Made by a program: the position numbers and the translations under genes. The notes below the pieces were generated by a model. It searched no databases. It had not been told where the DNA came from and saw only the letters and a program-made list of their open reading frames with translations. From contig JAFSCK010000018.1 in the NCBI GenBank assembly GCA_017436785.1, positions 1 through 64,000 of the forward strand: 64,000 bases of DNA. Direction: 5' to 3'. Below, one piece after another: positions 52,667-61,004 of the stretch. This DNA is from Oscillospiraceae bacterium (lineage in GTDB: Bacteria > Bacillota > Clostridia > Oscillospirales > Oscillospiraceae). Position 1 is the stretch's first letter, and the number at the start of each line of letters is the position of its first letter.

Positions 52667-54925
52667 TTACCGGTTTTGAATGGTCATCCGGTGGCTGTAA
52701 GCCCGGTGGACCAGATAGCCGGATTCAGTTTCCGTAAATTTCACCCAGAAGGTCACGTTGCCAAGCCTTGCCCGGGTGACGATGAGGCTGGTCTCCTCGT
52801 CCCAAATGGCCTCGCCGGTTTCCCGCAGGCTTTGCATGACCCGGATCACATCGGTTTTCAGGATCATCCGGTCATCCATCATGATCTCTGCTTCCTGTGT
52901 ATATTCAATGGTGAAGCCAAGCATAGCGGCTTCCACCTCCTCGTTCCAAACTTCGCTGAGCAGTGTGTTGCGCAGGCTCAGCCGGTTGTAGCGCTTCTCG
53001 CTGATATCGGGACAGTCTTGCGCAGAGGTTCCGTAAACCAGCTCCAGCAGGTGCATGCTTTCCCGTCCCTCTCTTGCGAACCGGTCCCGGCAGGCCATGC
53101 AATAGGACAGGTAGGGAAGCTCAGAGCGTTCCAGACACTTGTCCGTCATCTTTTTTGCCACTTCCCGGTTGGTAAACTGGGTCAGTCCGCCGTAGCCGCA
53201 GCAGGGAGCTTTGTCGCGGTCATATTCCGTTTCCTGCACCGTGCAGCCAAGGCTTTCGGCAATGCGGCGAATAGAATCCTGGGTTTCTTGGTCCCCTCTT
53301 GCGCCGCAGGCATCGTGGATGGCGATGGGTTTGTCCGCCCGTTTTGCTTTTTCCGGCAGACCGATGCGCTCCAATACCTCCCAGATGCCCAATGCTTCAT
53401 GACGGGACAGCTGCTTTTTACAGGTGGGACATCCGGCAATCACCCTGGGATTTCCCAAGCTTTCCAGCTTTTCATCCAGAAATTTTACGGTATCTTCGTG
53501 CATTTCATACCGGCCGGCCCAATCGCAGATGGCACCGCAGCAGCCCAGCATCAATGCCACGCCGCCCTCTAAACGGCTGCACAAGTCAAGATAGGCCGCC
53601 CGGACGGTAGCCGGGGCAATGGCGGTGGCCTGACAGCCGGGGAAGAAGATGTAGCGGCAGGTGTCGTAGCCCGGCTGCGGTTTGCATAAGAATGCCTCGC
53701 CGTTGGAGAACACCATGTCCATCAAAGCAAATTCATGGGGGGCCAGAGACATTTTCCCAGTGTAGACCATGTTCTGCCGGGCCATGTGGCAGACTTCTGC
53801 CATATCATAACCGTTGGGACACAGCACGCTGCACTGGCCGCAGAGGGAGCAGGCGTTGATGGGCTTGTTCATCATATGGTCGCCCATGATGATGGACACG
53901 TTGTTATAAATTTCCCGGGTCAGGATCCGGGGGAATTTGTTGTAGTGCTGCAAATAGGCACAGCCCTTGATGCACTCGTCGCATCTGCACTGGATGCACC
54001 GGGAGGCTTCTGCAATTGCATTTTCCTTAGTGTCACAAGGTATTTGCTTGGAAGGCTGTACCCCTTCCAGATTGGTGTAGAGCTTCGTTTCTACGCTGCC
54101 CTCATCACCTCGGGTGTTGGAAGGGTCTAGGCTCTGGGCCAGACGGTCGGCGGACAGTGCCGCTTTCTTTGCGCCAAAGGCCGCACCAAGAACCCCCTCG
54201 GTTTTTCCGGTAATCAGCTTATGCTCCCGGCAAACCATAACGGCTTCGTCAATTTCCAATCCGGGATACAGCTGATTTGCCACTTCGTAAGAGGCGCAAA
54301 TCAGATCATATTTCAAAGCAGTCTCGGCAAAAACAGCTACCGGATCTGCGTTAAATTCAAATTTTATATCGATCTTCTTCAGATCCGCTGCTGCGGCAGT
54401 CAGAACTTCTTCCGACAAATCAGGGACGCAGGTGCGGATCAGAGAATCGTGATCGTTTTCGGTGCAATACACCGTCACCGGGTACATTTTCTTTGCCAGC
54501 TCTCCCGCCAGAAACAGGGAGAACAGGTCGATGCCAAACACAGCGGCCTTTTTGGTCTTCTTTCGCAGCAGGCCCCGCTTTTTTGCCCGTTCGCCGTAAC
54601 GGACAGCGGCAGCTTCCAATGCCCGGATGCTGATACCCTCGCCTAATTCCCGGAGCTTACACTTTCCCTCGCAGGGAGCCTCGCATCCGGCAGACAGGAT
54701 GTGGGGAAAGGGGGTGATCTTTTCGTACAAGGCCAGCGCCTTGCTGAAATCCCCTGCGGCAATGGCAGCCGTCATGGCCTTGGTGTCCAGCTTCAGAGGG
54801 CATGCCGCATTGCAGTAGGCCGGCTGCTCATGGACGCAGAGGGACTCCTTGGCTTCCAGCTCCTCCTTGGTAAACAGACGCTTCTGACGGTATACATGGG
54901 TCGATTGCCGTTCTTCGATGATCAT
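52667..54925 (-). CDS. Fe-S/CCG-domain oxidoreductase (DVU_1558-like)
   Basis: 752 aa from the ATG at 54925 (GAGGGG site). The N-terminus resembles the glutamate-synthase small-subunit Fe-S domain (CNAACPLK, GCEAPCEGKCK), then a degenerate nucleotide-binding region (AAVFGIDLFSLFLAGEL) lacking a clean GxGxxG. Next are ferredoxin-like clusters (CIQCRCDECIKGC, CSLCGQCSVLCPNGYD) and a CCG domain like heterodisulfide reductase HdrB (FFPGCQ, GCCGA, APCCGYGG). It probably passes electrons to or from the Mo-hydroxylase. It keeps its conserved place next to the MOP gene. Confidence 0.8.
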   Translation of the reverse strand: MIIEERQSTHVYRQKRLFTKEELEAKESLCVHEQPAYCNAACPLKLDTKAMTAAIAAGDFSKALALYEKITPFPHILSAGCEAPCEGKCKLRELGEGISIRALEAAAVRYGERAKKRGLLRKKTKKAAVFGIDLFSLFLAGELAKKMYPVTVYCTENDHDSLIRTCVPDLSEEVLTAAAADLKKIDIKFEFNADPVAVFAETALKYDLICASYEVANQLYPGLEIDEAVMVCREHKLITGKTEGVLGAAFGAKKAALSADRLAQSLDPSNTRGDEGSVETKLYTNLEGVQPSKQIPCDTKENAIAEASRCIQCRCDECIKGCAYLQHYNKFPRILTREIYNNVSIIMGDHMMNKPINACSLCGQCSVLCPNGYDMAEVCHMARQNMVYTGKMSLAPHEFALMDMVFSNGEAFLCKPQPGYDTCRYIFFPGCQATAIAPATVRAAYLDLCSRLEGGVALMLGCCGAICDWAGRYEMHEDTVKFLDEKLESLGNPRVIAGCPTCKKQLSRHEALGIWEVLERIGLPEKAKRADKPIAIHDACGARGDQETQDSIRRIAESLGCTVQETEYDRDKAPCCGYGGLTQFTNREVAKKMTDKCLERSELPYLSYCMACRDRFAREGRESMHLLELVYGTSAQDCPDISEKRYNRLSLRNTLLSEVWNEEVEAAMLGFTIEYTQEAEIMMDDRMILKTDVIRVMQSLRETGEAIWDEETSLIVTRARLGNVTFWVKFTETESGYLVHRAYSHRMTIQNR

Positions 54926-54948
54926 ATGGTCACTTCCCCTCAAAGTAT

Positions 54949-55087
54949 TGTAGGGCGGGGTCATGACCCCGCCGACGCACCCCATCAACTGCCTTGTTTT
55001 TATTTTAACGGACACGCTGATTTCAGCATTTATCGGCACATTTCCCAGTTCGTCACCTGATCGGCGGGGTCATGACCCCGCCCTACA
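54949..55087. repeat. 140 bp MITE-like repeat, copy C
   Basis: TGTAGGGCGGGG start and CGCCCTACA end, both arms with the perfect TCATGA-centred hairpin. It lies between the MOP gene terminator and the CCG-domain gene. Confidence 0.88.
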
Positions 55088-55113
55088 GATGAAAATTACA
55101 TATTATTAGTAAA

Positions 55114-55136
55114 GAGGCGGCCGCGGGGGCCGCCTC
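55114..55136 (-). terminator. Terminator after the Mo-hydroxylase gene
   Basis: GAGGCGGCC/GGCCGCCTC stem, then TTTAC on the - strand. Confidence 0.7.
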
Positions 55137-55175
55137 TCCTATTGTATCATAACTTATTTCTTTTTGGAACTGAAA

Positions 55176-57929
55176 TTACTTCAGCTCGGCCAGTGCTGCC
55201 AAGACGACCTCGGGCAGCGCGGGAACGCGGGTGATCCGGGCGCCGGTGGCGTTGTAGATGGCGTTCAGGATTGCGGGATGAGGAGCATCCAGAGGAGCCT
55301 CGCCGCAGCCGGCTGCGCCGTAAGGACCATTGGGACGATAGGTCTCCAGATAGTGCAGCTCGATGTCATCGGGAATATCCTTGGGATAAGGAATACCACA
55401 GTTCTTCAGGCTGGTGTGCTTGCTCAGATCCTCGAAGTCCTCGGTCAGAGCCAGACCGATGCCCTGTGCCAGACCGCCGTAGAAGTTGCCGTCAACCAGC
55501 AGCTTATTCAGGATGGTGCCCACGTCAGCCACGCAGGTGAACTTCTCGACCTTGACCTTACCGGTCTGGGTATCGACGCAGACCTCGGGCAGGAACAGGG
55601 TGTACATGTAGGTTGCGAAGGGATCGCCCTGAGAGGTAGCCTGATCCACGGGATGCTCGGCGCAGTAGTCGGTGACCCAGTTGCCCAGAACCTTGGTCTC
55701 GATGCCCTCTGCCTTCATCTCTTCGTAGGTGCGGATGGTGCCGTCCTCACGCTTCATAGCGGCGATCAGATTCTCTGCAGCCAGACGGCAGGCGTTGCCG
55801 GACATGACCTGAGAGCGGGAGCCGCCGGCGGGGCCGGAGTTGGGGGTGATCTTGGTGTCGTTCATGACCAGACGGATCTGCTCGGGCTTGATGCCGATCT
55901 GACGCAGGGTCTCGTGTGCAGACTGCAGCACGCCCATGTCAGCGCCCTGACCATGATCTTCCCAAGAAGCATACATGGTAACGGTGCCGTCGGGATTCAG
56001 CTCTGCGTAAGCCTGAGAGGAGTCAACGCCGTCCAGACCGCAGCCGTAAACACCGGAGGCAACGCCGATGCCGTACTTGTAGCGGCCATCGGAAGCTGCG
56101 TTCTTCTCGGCAACGCGCTTCTTACCTGCCTCGTACAGAGGACGGGCCATCTTGTACATCTCTTCCAGACAGTAGACGTCGGGAGCATAGCCGGTGGGGA
56201 TGGTGGACTTGGCGGATTCCTTGTAGCAGTTCAGCTCGCGGATATCGAAGGGATCCATACCCATCTTGGCAGCCAGCACGTCAATGGCGATCTCGGAGCC
56301 CATGAAGGACTGGGGAGAGCCGTAAGCACGGAAGGCGGAGCCCCATGCGTGGTTGGTGAAGACAGTCTGGGACTTATTGCGGATGGTGGGGATGTCATAG
56401 CCTGCGCCAACGAACTGGCTGAGGCGGTGGGTCAGCAGGTCGCCGAACTCGGAGTAAGGACCGTGGTCAATGTAGTTGTTGCCCCACAGGCCCAGGATCT
56501 TGCCGTTCTCGTCAGCGGCCAGCTTGATGTTCATGAAGCCGGGAGAACGCTTGCCGGTGTAGGTGATGTTCTGGAACTGGTTGAAGACCAGAGAAACAGG
56601 CTTGCCGATGATCTTGGCAGCTGCGCCCAGCAGAGCCTCGTTGGTGGGGGAGAACTTGTAGCCGAAGGTACCGCCGGCGTGGTTCTGGACGATTCTCAGC
56701 TTATCCATGGGAACACCGATGCCGTCAGCGATCATGGGCATATGCAGGTGGATACCGATGGACTTGGAGTGGACGGTGACCATGCCGTCTTCGTCGATGT
56801 AAGCGTAGCCGCAGTCAGGCTCCAGATGCAGGTGGGGCTGACGGGAGCAGTAGGACTCGATCTCCACCACATTGGGAGCAGCATCAAAGTCGATGTCGGG
56901 ACCCTTGATACAGTTGGTCTCGTAGTAAGCATTGGGAACACCGGGATGGATCTCGATTGCGTCTTCAGCTATGGCATCCATGGCGTTCATGTAAGCAGGC
57001 AGCAGCTCGATGTCCACCTTGACAGCGTCAGCAGCGGCGCGGGCGTGGGCCTCGGTGTCGGCAGCAACGATGGCAATGGCATCGCCGAACTGGAAGATCT
57101 TCTCGTCACACAGAACGGGGCGGTCCCAGCCGTCACACTTGTTGTTCAGAGGCAGCATGACCAGACCGTTGATGCGGTTCTTGCCGCCGGCGGCCACGAT
57201 GTCAGCAGCGGTGATGATCTTCTCGACGCCGGGCATCTTCTCAGCCTCGGTGGTGTCGATGCCCTTAATGAGAGCATGGGAAACCTTAGCCTGAACCAGA
57301 GCAAGTCTCAGGGTGCCTTCGGGCATCTTCAGAGCGTCGTCAGCGCCGAAGTCCCAAGTACCGGTGACCTTCTGTGCTGCGGAGGGACGGACATACTTGG
57401 TGCCGATGATGGAATCACCGGTGGGCTTGAAGATCAGGTCTTCCTTGGTGATCTCTCCGCGGTAGACACGGGCAGCGTCCATAACGGCATCCACCAGAGG
57501 CTTATAACCGGTGCAGCGGCACAGGTTCCGGTTCTTCTGGAACCAGTCGCGGACCTCTTCACGGGTGGGAGCGTTGTTGTTGTCCAGCAGGACCTTGGCG
57601 GACATGATGAAGCCGGGGGAGCAGAAGCCGCACTGTGCACAGCCGTGGGCCATCCATGCCACCTGCAGGGGATGCATGTCGGAAATGGTACCAATGCCTT
57701 CGATGGTGGTGATCTCAGCGCCATCCTTGACCTTACCCATCTTCACAACACAGGAGCGGGTGACCTTGCCGTCTACAATGACATTACATGCACCGCAGTG
57801 GCCCTCGCCGCAGCCGATCTTACAGCCGGTCAGCAGCAGGCGCTCACGCAGGAAGGTGGCGAGAGTTTCATTCTCGTTCACCAGCATAGAACGGGTTACG
57901 CCGTTGATGATAAGTGTCTTTTTAATCAT
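55176..57929 (-). CDS. Molybdenum hydroxylase, MOP/xanthine dehydrogenase type
   Basis: 917 aa single-chain enzyme. An N-terminal [2Fe-2S] ferredoxin domain (CKIGCGEGHCGAC...C) is followed by a second [2Fe-2S] domain (CAQCGFC, CRCTG) and two molybdopterin-binding domains. No FAD domain is present, as in Desulfovibrio aldehyde oxidoreductase Mop. Base Glu877 lies in GCGEAPLDAPHPA; GGTFGYK and AWGSAFRAYGSPQ contact the cofactor. GGAGG site, 9 bp spacing. The substrate may be an aldehyde, purine or other heterocycle; the trsS neighbourhood favours the MOP aldehyde group. Confidence 0.92.
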   Translation of the reverse strand: MIKKTLIINGVTRSMLVNENETLATFLRERLLLTGCKIGCGEGHCGACNVIVDGKVTRSCVVKMGKVKDGAEITTIEGIGTISDMHPLQVAWMAHGCAQCGFCSPGFIMSAKVLLDNNNAPTREEVRDWFQKNRNLCRCTGYKPLVDAVMDAARVYRGEITKEDLIFKPTGDSIIGTKYVRPSAAQKVTGTWDFGADDALKMPEGTLRLALVQAKVSHALIKGIDTTEAEKMPGVEKIITAADIVAAGGKNRINGLVMLPLNNKCDGWDRPVLCDEKIFQFGDAIAIVAADTEAHARAAADAVKVDIELLPAYMNAMDAIAEDAIEIHPGVPNAYYETNCIKGPDIDFDAAPNVVEIESYCSRQPHLHLEPDCGYAYIDEDGMVTVHSKSIGIHLHMPMIADGIGVPMDKLRIVQNHAGGTFGYKFSPTNEALLGAAAKIIGKPVSLVFNQFQNITYTGKRSPGFMNIKLAADENGKILGLWGNNYIDHGPYSEFGDLLTHRLSQFVGAGYDIPTIRNKSQTVFTNHAWGSAFRAYGSPQSFMGSEIAIDVLAAKMGMDPFDIRELNCYKESAKSTIPTGYAPDVYCLEEMYKMARPLYEAGKKRVAEKNAASDGRYKYGIGVASGVYGCGLDGVDSSQAYAELNPDGTVTMYASWEDHGQGADMGVLQSAHETLRQIGIKPEQIRLVMNDTKITPNSGPAGGSRSQVMSGNACRLAAENLIAAMKREDGTIRTYEEMKAEGIETKVLGNWVTDYCAEHPVDQATSQGDPFATYMYTLFLPEVCVDTQTGKVKVEKFTCVADVGTILNKLLVDGNFYGGLAQGIGLALTEDFEDLSKHTSLKNCGIPYPKDIPDDIELHYLETYRPNGPYGAAGCGEAPLDAPHPAILNAIYNATGARITRVPALPEVVLAALAELK

Positions 57930-57973
57930 AAATACCGTTTCCTCCCTTAATTTATAATCAGTTTTGGGATTTC

Positions 57974-58231
57974 TTACTTGTGGGTGTGACCGCCGCAGGG
58001 ATCCTCATCCGGGCCCTTGCCCGTTAAGTCCTGCATTCTCTGCATGCCCCGGGGCGTATAAAACACCAGCTGGGAAATACTGCCGTCCAGATTTTCTCCC
58101 CGAAGCACCAGACCGTTTGCAGTCTCGTAGTAGTCAATGGGGAGGGTACGGCGGTAAGTCTTTCCCGTGGCCTCGTCCACAACTTCAATGGTTACTTCCT
58201 TTGCGGAAATCTCGAAAATCTTTTCTTCCAT
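57974..58231 (-). CDS. 85 aa protein upstream of the Mo-hydroxylase
   Basis: Starts MEEKIFEISAKEVTIEVVDE at ATG 58231 with AAGG upstream; a GTG 9 bp earlier overlaps that site. Mostly beta, with a DPCGGHTHK tail that could bind metal. Unknown family. It lies first in the - strand cluster, 45 bp before the oxidoreductase gene, so it is probably co-transcribed. Confidence 0.65.
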   Translation of the reverse strand: MEEKIFEISAKEVTIEVVDEATGKTYRRTLPIDYYETANGLVLRGENLDGSISQLVFYTPRGMQRMQDLTGKGPDEDPCGGHTHK

Positions 58232-58348
58232 GTAAAACACCTTCTGTCGTTTTTACGCTTGGGGCATACCACGCCACATCTTTATTGTATCGTAAGCTTG
58301 AAATTATTTACAAGTTGCAAATGATTGCAATTTGCAGAAAATGAGCAA

Positions 58349-58377
58349 CACCGCTTGTGCGAAATGCACAAGCGGTG
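58349..58377 (-). terminator. Terminator after the TylF-like methyltransferase
   Basis: Perfect 12 bp stem CACCGCTTGTGC/GCACAAGCGGTG, loop of 5; the T-run after it is weak. Confidence 0.65.
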
Positions 58378-58415
58378 CAGATAAAGGAAAAGCTCATTTT
58401 TGCAAATTGTCGGGT

Positions 58416-59363
58416 TTATTTACATAACACCAGCGTTCCACCCACATCGCACAGAGGGATTGCGGGAATAGAGACGCCAATTTCCGCTTCGTAAGTCTTC
58501 AGTGCCTGCGCCACGCCGGGAAGACTGGGACTTCCCCAGTCGTGGAGCATCAGATAACCGCCCCTTTGAAGCCGGGGCCAGAAGTAACGAAGTCCCTCCA
58601 GCGTGCTCTGGGCAAAGTCCACATCCAGAGAGACCAGACAGAAGGTTTCCTCCAGCCCATCCAGAGAAGCCGGAAAAAAGCCGGGTTTTACCGTGACCAT
58701 TGCGCGGTGGGGCATAATGGCAAGAACCTTCTCAATAGTGGTATTGGCATGGGCAGCCTGAAAGGCATCCGAAGCATTGACCTCCGCCCCAAAGCCCTCG
58801 AAGCTGTCGAAGAGATAGAGCTTTCTATCCGGCAGCAGCTGATTGATGCACCGGGCAAAGAATCCCCGGTATACCCCCAGCTCTGCCGCTGCACCGGGTA
58901 CAGCCTCCAAACGGCGGCACAGCAGTTCCAGCGTGGCAAGCCGCACATAGTCGTTGCTTAAGTCCCTTTCCGGTAACTGGGAATCTGCAAGAGATGCAGG
59001 CGTTGGAACGATCCGCTGTTTGGGCAGCAGCTTTTGCAGGAGTTCTTCTCCCAAACGTTCCTGTGCAATGGTACAGGCAGTGTTGCGGTCAGATAATTCG
59101 TAATTATTTTTCAGAAACAGCAGCTTTTCACTGGGAATGCCTAACTGCGTACATCGCTTTGCCACAGCATCGGTATGCCGGGTGGTGACGATCAGCAGTT
59201 CACAGTCACCCAGGCGCAATTGCTCCGGCAGCAGGACCGGCTTGTCCAGAAAGGTTTCCCCGCTGGGATAGCTGTCCACAAAGGCAGAAATGCGCTCCAG
59301 ATTCAGTCCCTGCTCGATCAGCTCCGATGCACCGCAGCCGGTGCCCCATACATAAACGCCCAT
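58416..59363 (-). CDS. TylF/MycF-like methyltransferase with N-terminal domain
   Basis: 315 aa from the ATG at 59363 behind GGAGGTCAC; an upstream extension crosses the divergent promoter. The N-terminal 110 residues form a Rossmann-like domain (YVWGTGCGASELIEQ, FVDSYPSGETF) seen with sugar-modifying enzymes. The C-terminal part is TylF-like (AAELGVYRGFFARCINQLL, LYLFDSFEGF, LVSLDVDF, LMLHDWG), where the acidic residues bind metal. It may modify a glycan or small metabolite. No clear link to the Mo cluster surrounding it. Confidence 0.78.
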   Translation of the reverse strand: MGVYVWGTGCGASELIEQGLNLERISAFVDSYPSGETFLDKPVLLPEQLRLGDCELLIVTTRHTDAVAKRCTQLGIPSEKLLFLKNNYELSDRNTACTIAQERLGEELLQKLLPKQRIVPTPASLADSQLPERDLSNDYVRLATLELLCRRLEAVPGAAAELGVYRGFFARCINQLLPDRKLYLFDSFEGFGAEVNASDAFQAAHANTTIEKVLAIMPHRAMVTVKPGFFPASLDGLEETFCLVSLDVDFAQSTLEGLRYFWPRLQRGGYLMLHDWGSPSLPGVAQALKTYEAEIGVSIPAIPLCDVGGTLVLCK

Positions 59364-59440
59364 GGATGTGACCTCCGCTAAAAATAGTGTCTTCATTATA
59401 GCAAGACTGCACAAAATTACAAGATGCAAAAACTTTTTTC

Positions 59441-59469
59441 TTTACATCTTCGACAATACGCCGTATATT
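59441..59469 (+). promoter_or_regulatory. Promoter of the Mo-cofactor/transport operon
   Basis: TTTACA, 17 bp, TATATT, about 65 bp before the ATG at 59533. Confidence 0.65.
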
Positions 59470-59479
59470 AAATATATAA

Positions 59480-59503
59480 AACTTGCAAAAAATTACAACT
59501 TGC
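59480..59503. promoter_or_regulatory. Candidate operator (ACTTGC repeats)
   Basis: AACTTGCAAAAAATTACAACTTGC just after the -10 box holds two ACTTGC units. Similar ACAAGTTGCAAATGATTGCAA lies at 58310-58330 near the divergent cluster's promoter, and ACAAGATGCAAAAAC at 59420-59434. It may be a shared regulator site. Confidence 0.4.
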
Positions 59504-59532
59504 TTTTTGCTGCAAGCAGAGGAGGCATTTCT

Positions 59533-60459
59533 ATGCAGATCGGCGCATTGATCGTGGCAGCAGGTATGTCCAGCCGAATGGGCGAATTTAAGCCCATGCT
59601 TTCTATCGGCTCCATTTCTGTTGCCCAGCGGGTCATTGCCACCCTGAGCCAGTCCGGGGTCAGCAAGATCGTCATGGTCACAGGCTATAACGCCACCATG
59701 CTGGAGCGGCACCTGTCCGGAAACGGTATCATTTTCCTGCGAAATGAAGACTATGAGACCACGCAGATGTTTGACTCCGTAAAAATTGGCCTGCGTTATT
59801 TGCAGAATAAGTGCGATAAGATTCTCTTTACTCCGGTGGATGTTCCCTTGTTCACCTGCAAAACCGTGAAAACCATTTTAGATTCCGGTGCATCCCTTGC
59901 CTGCCCCATGTGTGAAGGCAAGCAGGGACATCCCATTCTCATCGCCAATGAACTGATCCCGGAAATCCTGAACGACTGCGGTGAAATGGGCTTAAAGGGC
60001 GCCATGGACCGGTGCAGTGTTCCCCTGCTGCGCATCGATGTGAATGATCCCGGCACCATCCACGATGCGGATACCCCGGAGGATTTTTCACTGCTTCTGG
60101 ACTATCACAATTCCCAGCTGGTGCGGCCTGTGTTGAATGTTTCCTTAAATAAAGAAAAGCCCTTCTTTGACAGCAAAATCGCCATGCTGCTGATGCTGAT
60201 TGACGAAACCAAATCTGTCCGGGCAGCGGGCCTGCGGATGCAGCTGAGCTACAGCAGCTGCTGGAATATCATCCGTACTTTAGAAAGTCAGCTGAATTAT
60301 ACCCTTATTGAGCGCAGCCAAGGCGGTGCCGGCGGCAGCACCAGTGTGCTGACAGACCGGGGACGGCTGCTTTTGGAGCGGTATACCGCCTATGAGAAGG
60401 AATTGAAAGACCAGGCAAACGCCCTGTACGAGCAGTATTTCGGAGGGCTGTTTGAATGA
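59533..60459 (+). CDS. MobA-like nucleotidyltransferase fused to a ModE-like HTH
   Basis: 308 aa, GGAGG site. Residues 1-200 are a MobA/MocA-type NTP transferase: ALIVAAGMSSRMGEFKPML loop, PVDVPLF metal site and GHPILI. This family adds CMP or GMP to molybdopterin (DVU_1551 family). Residues about 215-300 are a winged helix like ModE (LLMLIDETKSVRAAGLRMQLSYSS, then LIERSQGGAGGSTSVLTDRGRLLL). A cofactor enzyme joined to a regulator could link cofactor state to transcription. It is the first gene of a + strand operon and overlaps the next gene by ATGA. Confidence 0.85.
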   Translation: MQIGALIVAAGMSSRMGEFKPMLSIGSISVAQRVIATLSQSGVSKIVMVTGYNATMLERHLSGNGIIFLRNEDYETTQMFDSVKIGLRYLQNKCDKILFTPVDVPLFTCKTVKTILDSGASLACPMCEGKQGHPILIANELIPEILNDCGEMGLKGAMDRCSVPLLRIDVNDPGTIHDADTPEDFSLLLDYHNSQLVRPVLNVSLNKEKPFFDSKIAMLLMLIDETKSVRAAGLRMQLSYSSCWNIIRTLESQLNYTLIERSQGGAGGSTSVLTDRGRLLLERYTAYEKELKDQANALYEQYFGGLFE

Positions 60460-61004
60460 AAAAGGTTTATCTGATCCGCCACGGTCTGCCGGATTTTCCG
60501 GGAGGAAAGGGAATGTGTATCGGCACAACGGACATTCCCATGGGAGAAAAAGGACTTGCGCAGGCAGCGGAAATGGCGAAGCGCCTTCCACCGGTGACAG
60601 CGGTATTTTCCAGCCCCCTGACCCGGGCTGTGCAGACGGCACAGGCCATCGGGATGCGCGTTACCATTCTCGACGATCTACGGGAAATGTATGCCGGAGA
60701 ATGGGACGGCCTGACCTTTGAGGAAATCCGTCAGCGTTATCCGGAGCTTTACGCCGCCCGGTTCCATGATCTGACCATCCCCCTGCCGGGCGCGGAAGAC
60801 CATGCAGAAGGTCTTGCCCGGTTCAAAGGGGCTATGGAAGAAGCGGCAAAGAAGAGTCCCGGTGATTTTGCAGTGGTGGCCCACGGCGGTATCATTGCCC
60901 AATTCTTACAGGATGTCAGCGGGGTTTGGAAGAAGCCGGGTTATGCCGAAATCATTTCTCTCTTATGGGAGAATGGACGCTTTGAATTACAGGAGGAATC
61001 ATAA
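60456..61004 (+). CDS. Histidine phosphatase family protein
   Basis: 182 aa. The catalytic motif is LIRHGLPDF (RHG, phospho-His near residue 9), with SSPLTRAVQTA, acid Glu in MYAGEWDGLTFEE, and the second His in VVAHGGII. This is the fold of CobC/alpha-ribazole phosphatase and phosphoglycerate mutase. Its place inside the Mo-hydroxylase operon suggests a nucleotide or cofactor phosphate substrate. ATGA overlap upstream; its stop touches the xdhC start. Confidence 0.85.
   Translation: MKKVYLIRHGLPDFPGGKGMCIGTTDIPMGEKGLAQAAEMAKRLPPVTAVFSSPLTRAVQTAQAIGMRVTILDDLREMYAGEWDGLTFEEIRQRYPELYAARFHDLTIPLPGAEDHAEGLARFKGAMEEAAKKSPGDFAVVAHGGIIAQFLQDVSGVWKKPGYAEIISLLWENGRFELQEES

Noticed and set aside
55164..57950. 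928 aa open frame on the + strand across the Mo-hydroxylase gene
   Set aside because: The - strand frame carries all conserved Fe-S and molybdopterin motifs; the + frame is a codon-bias shadow.
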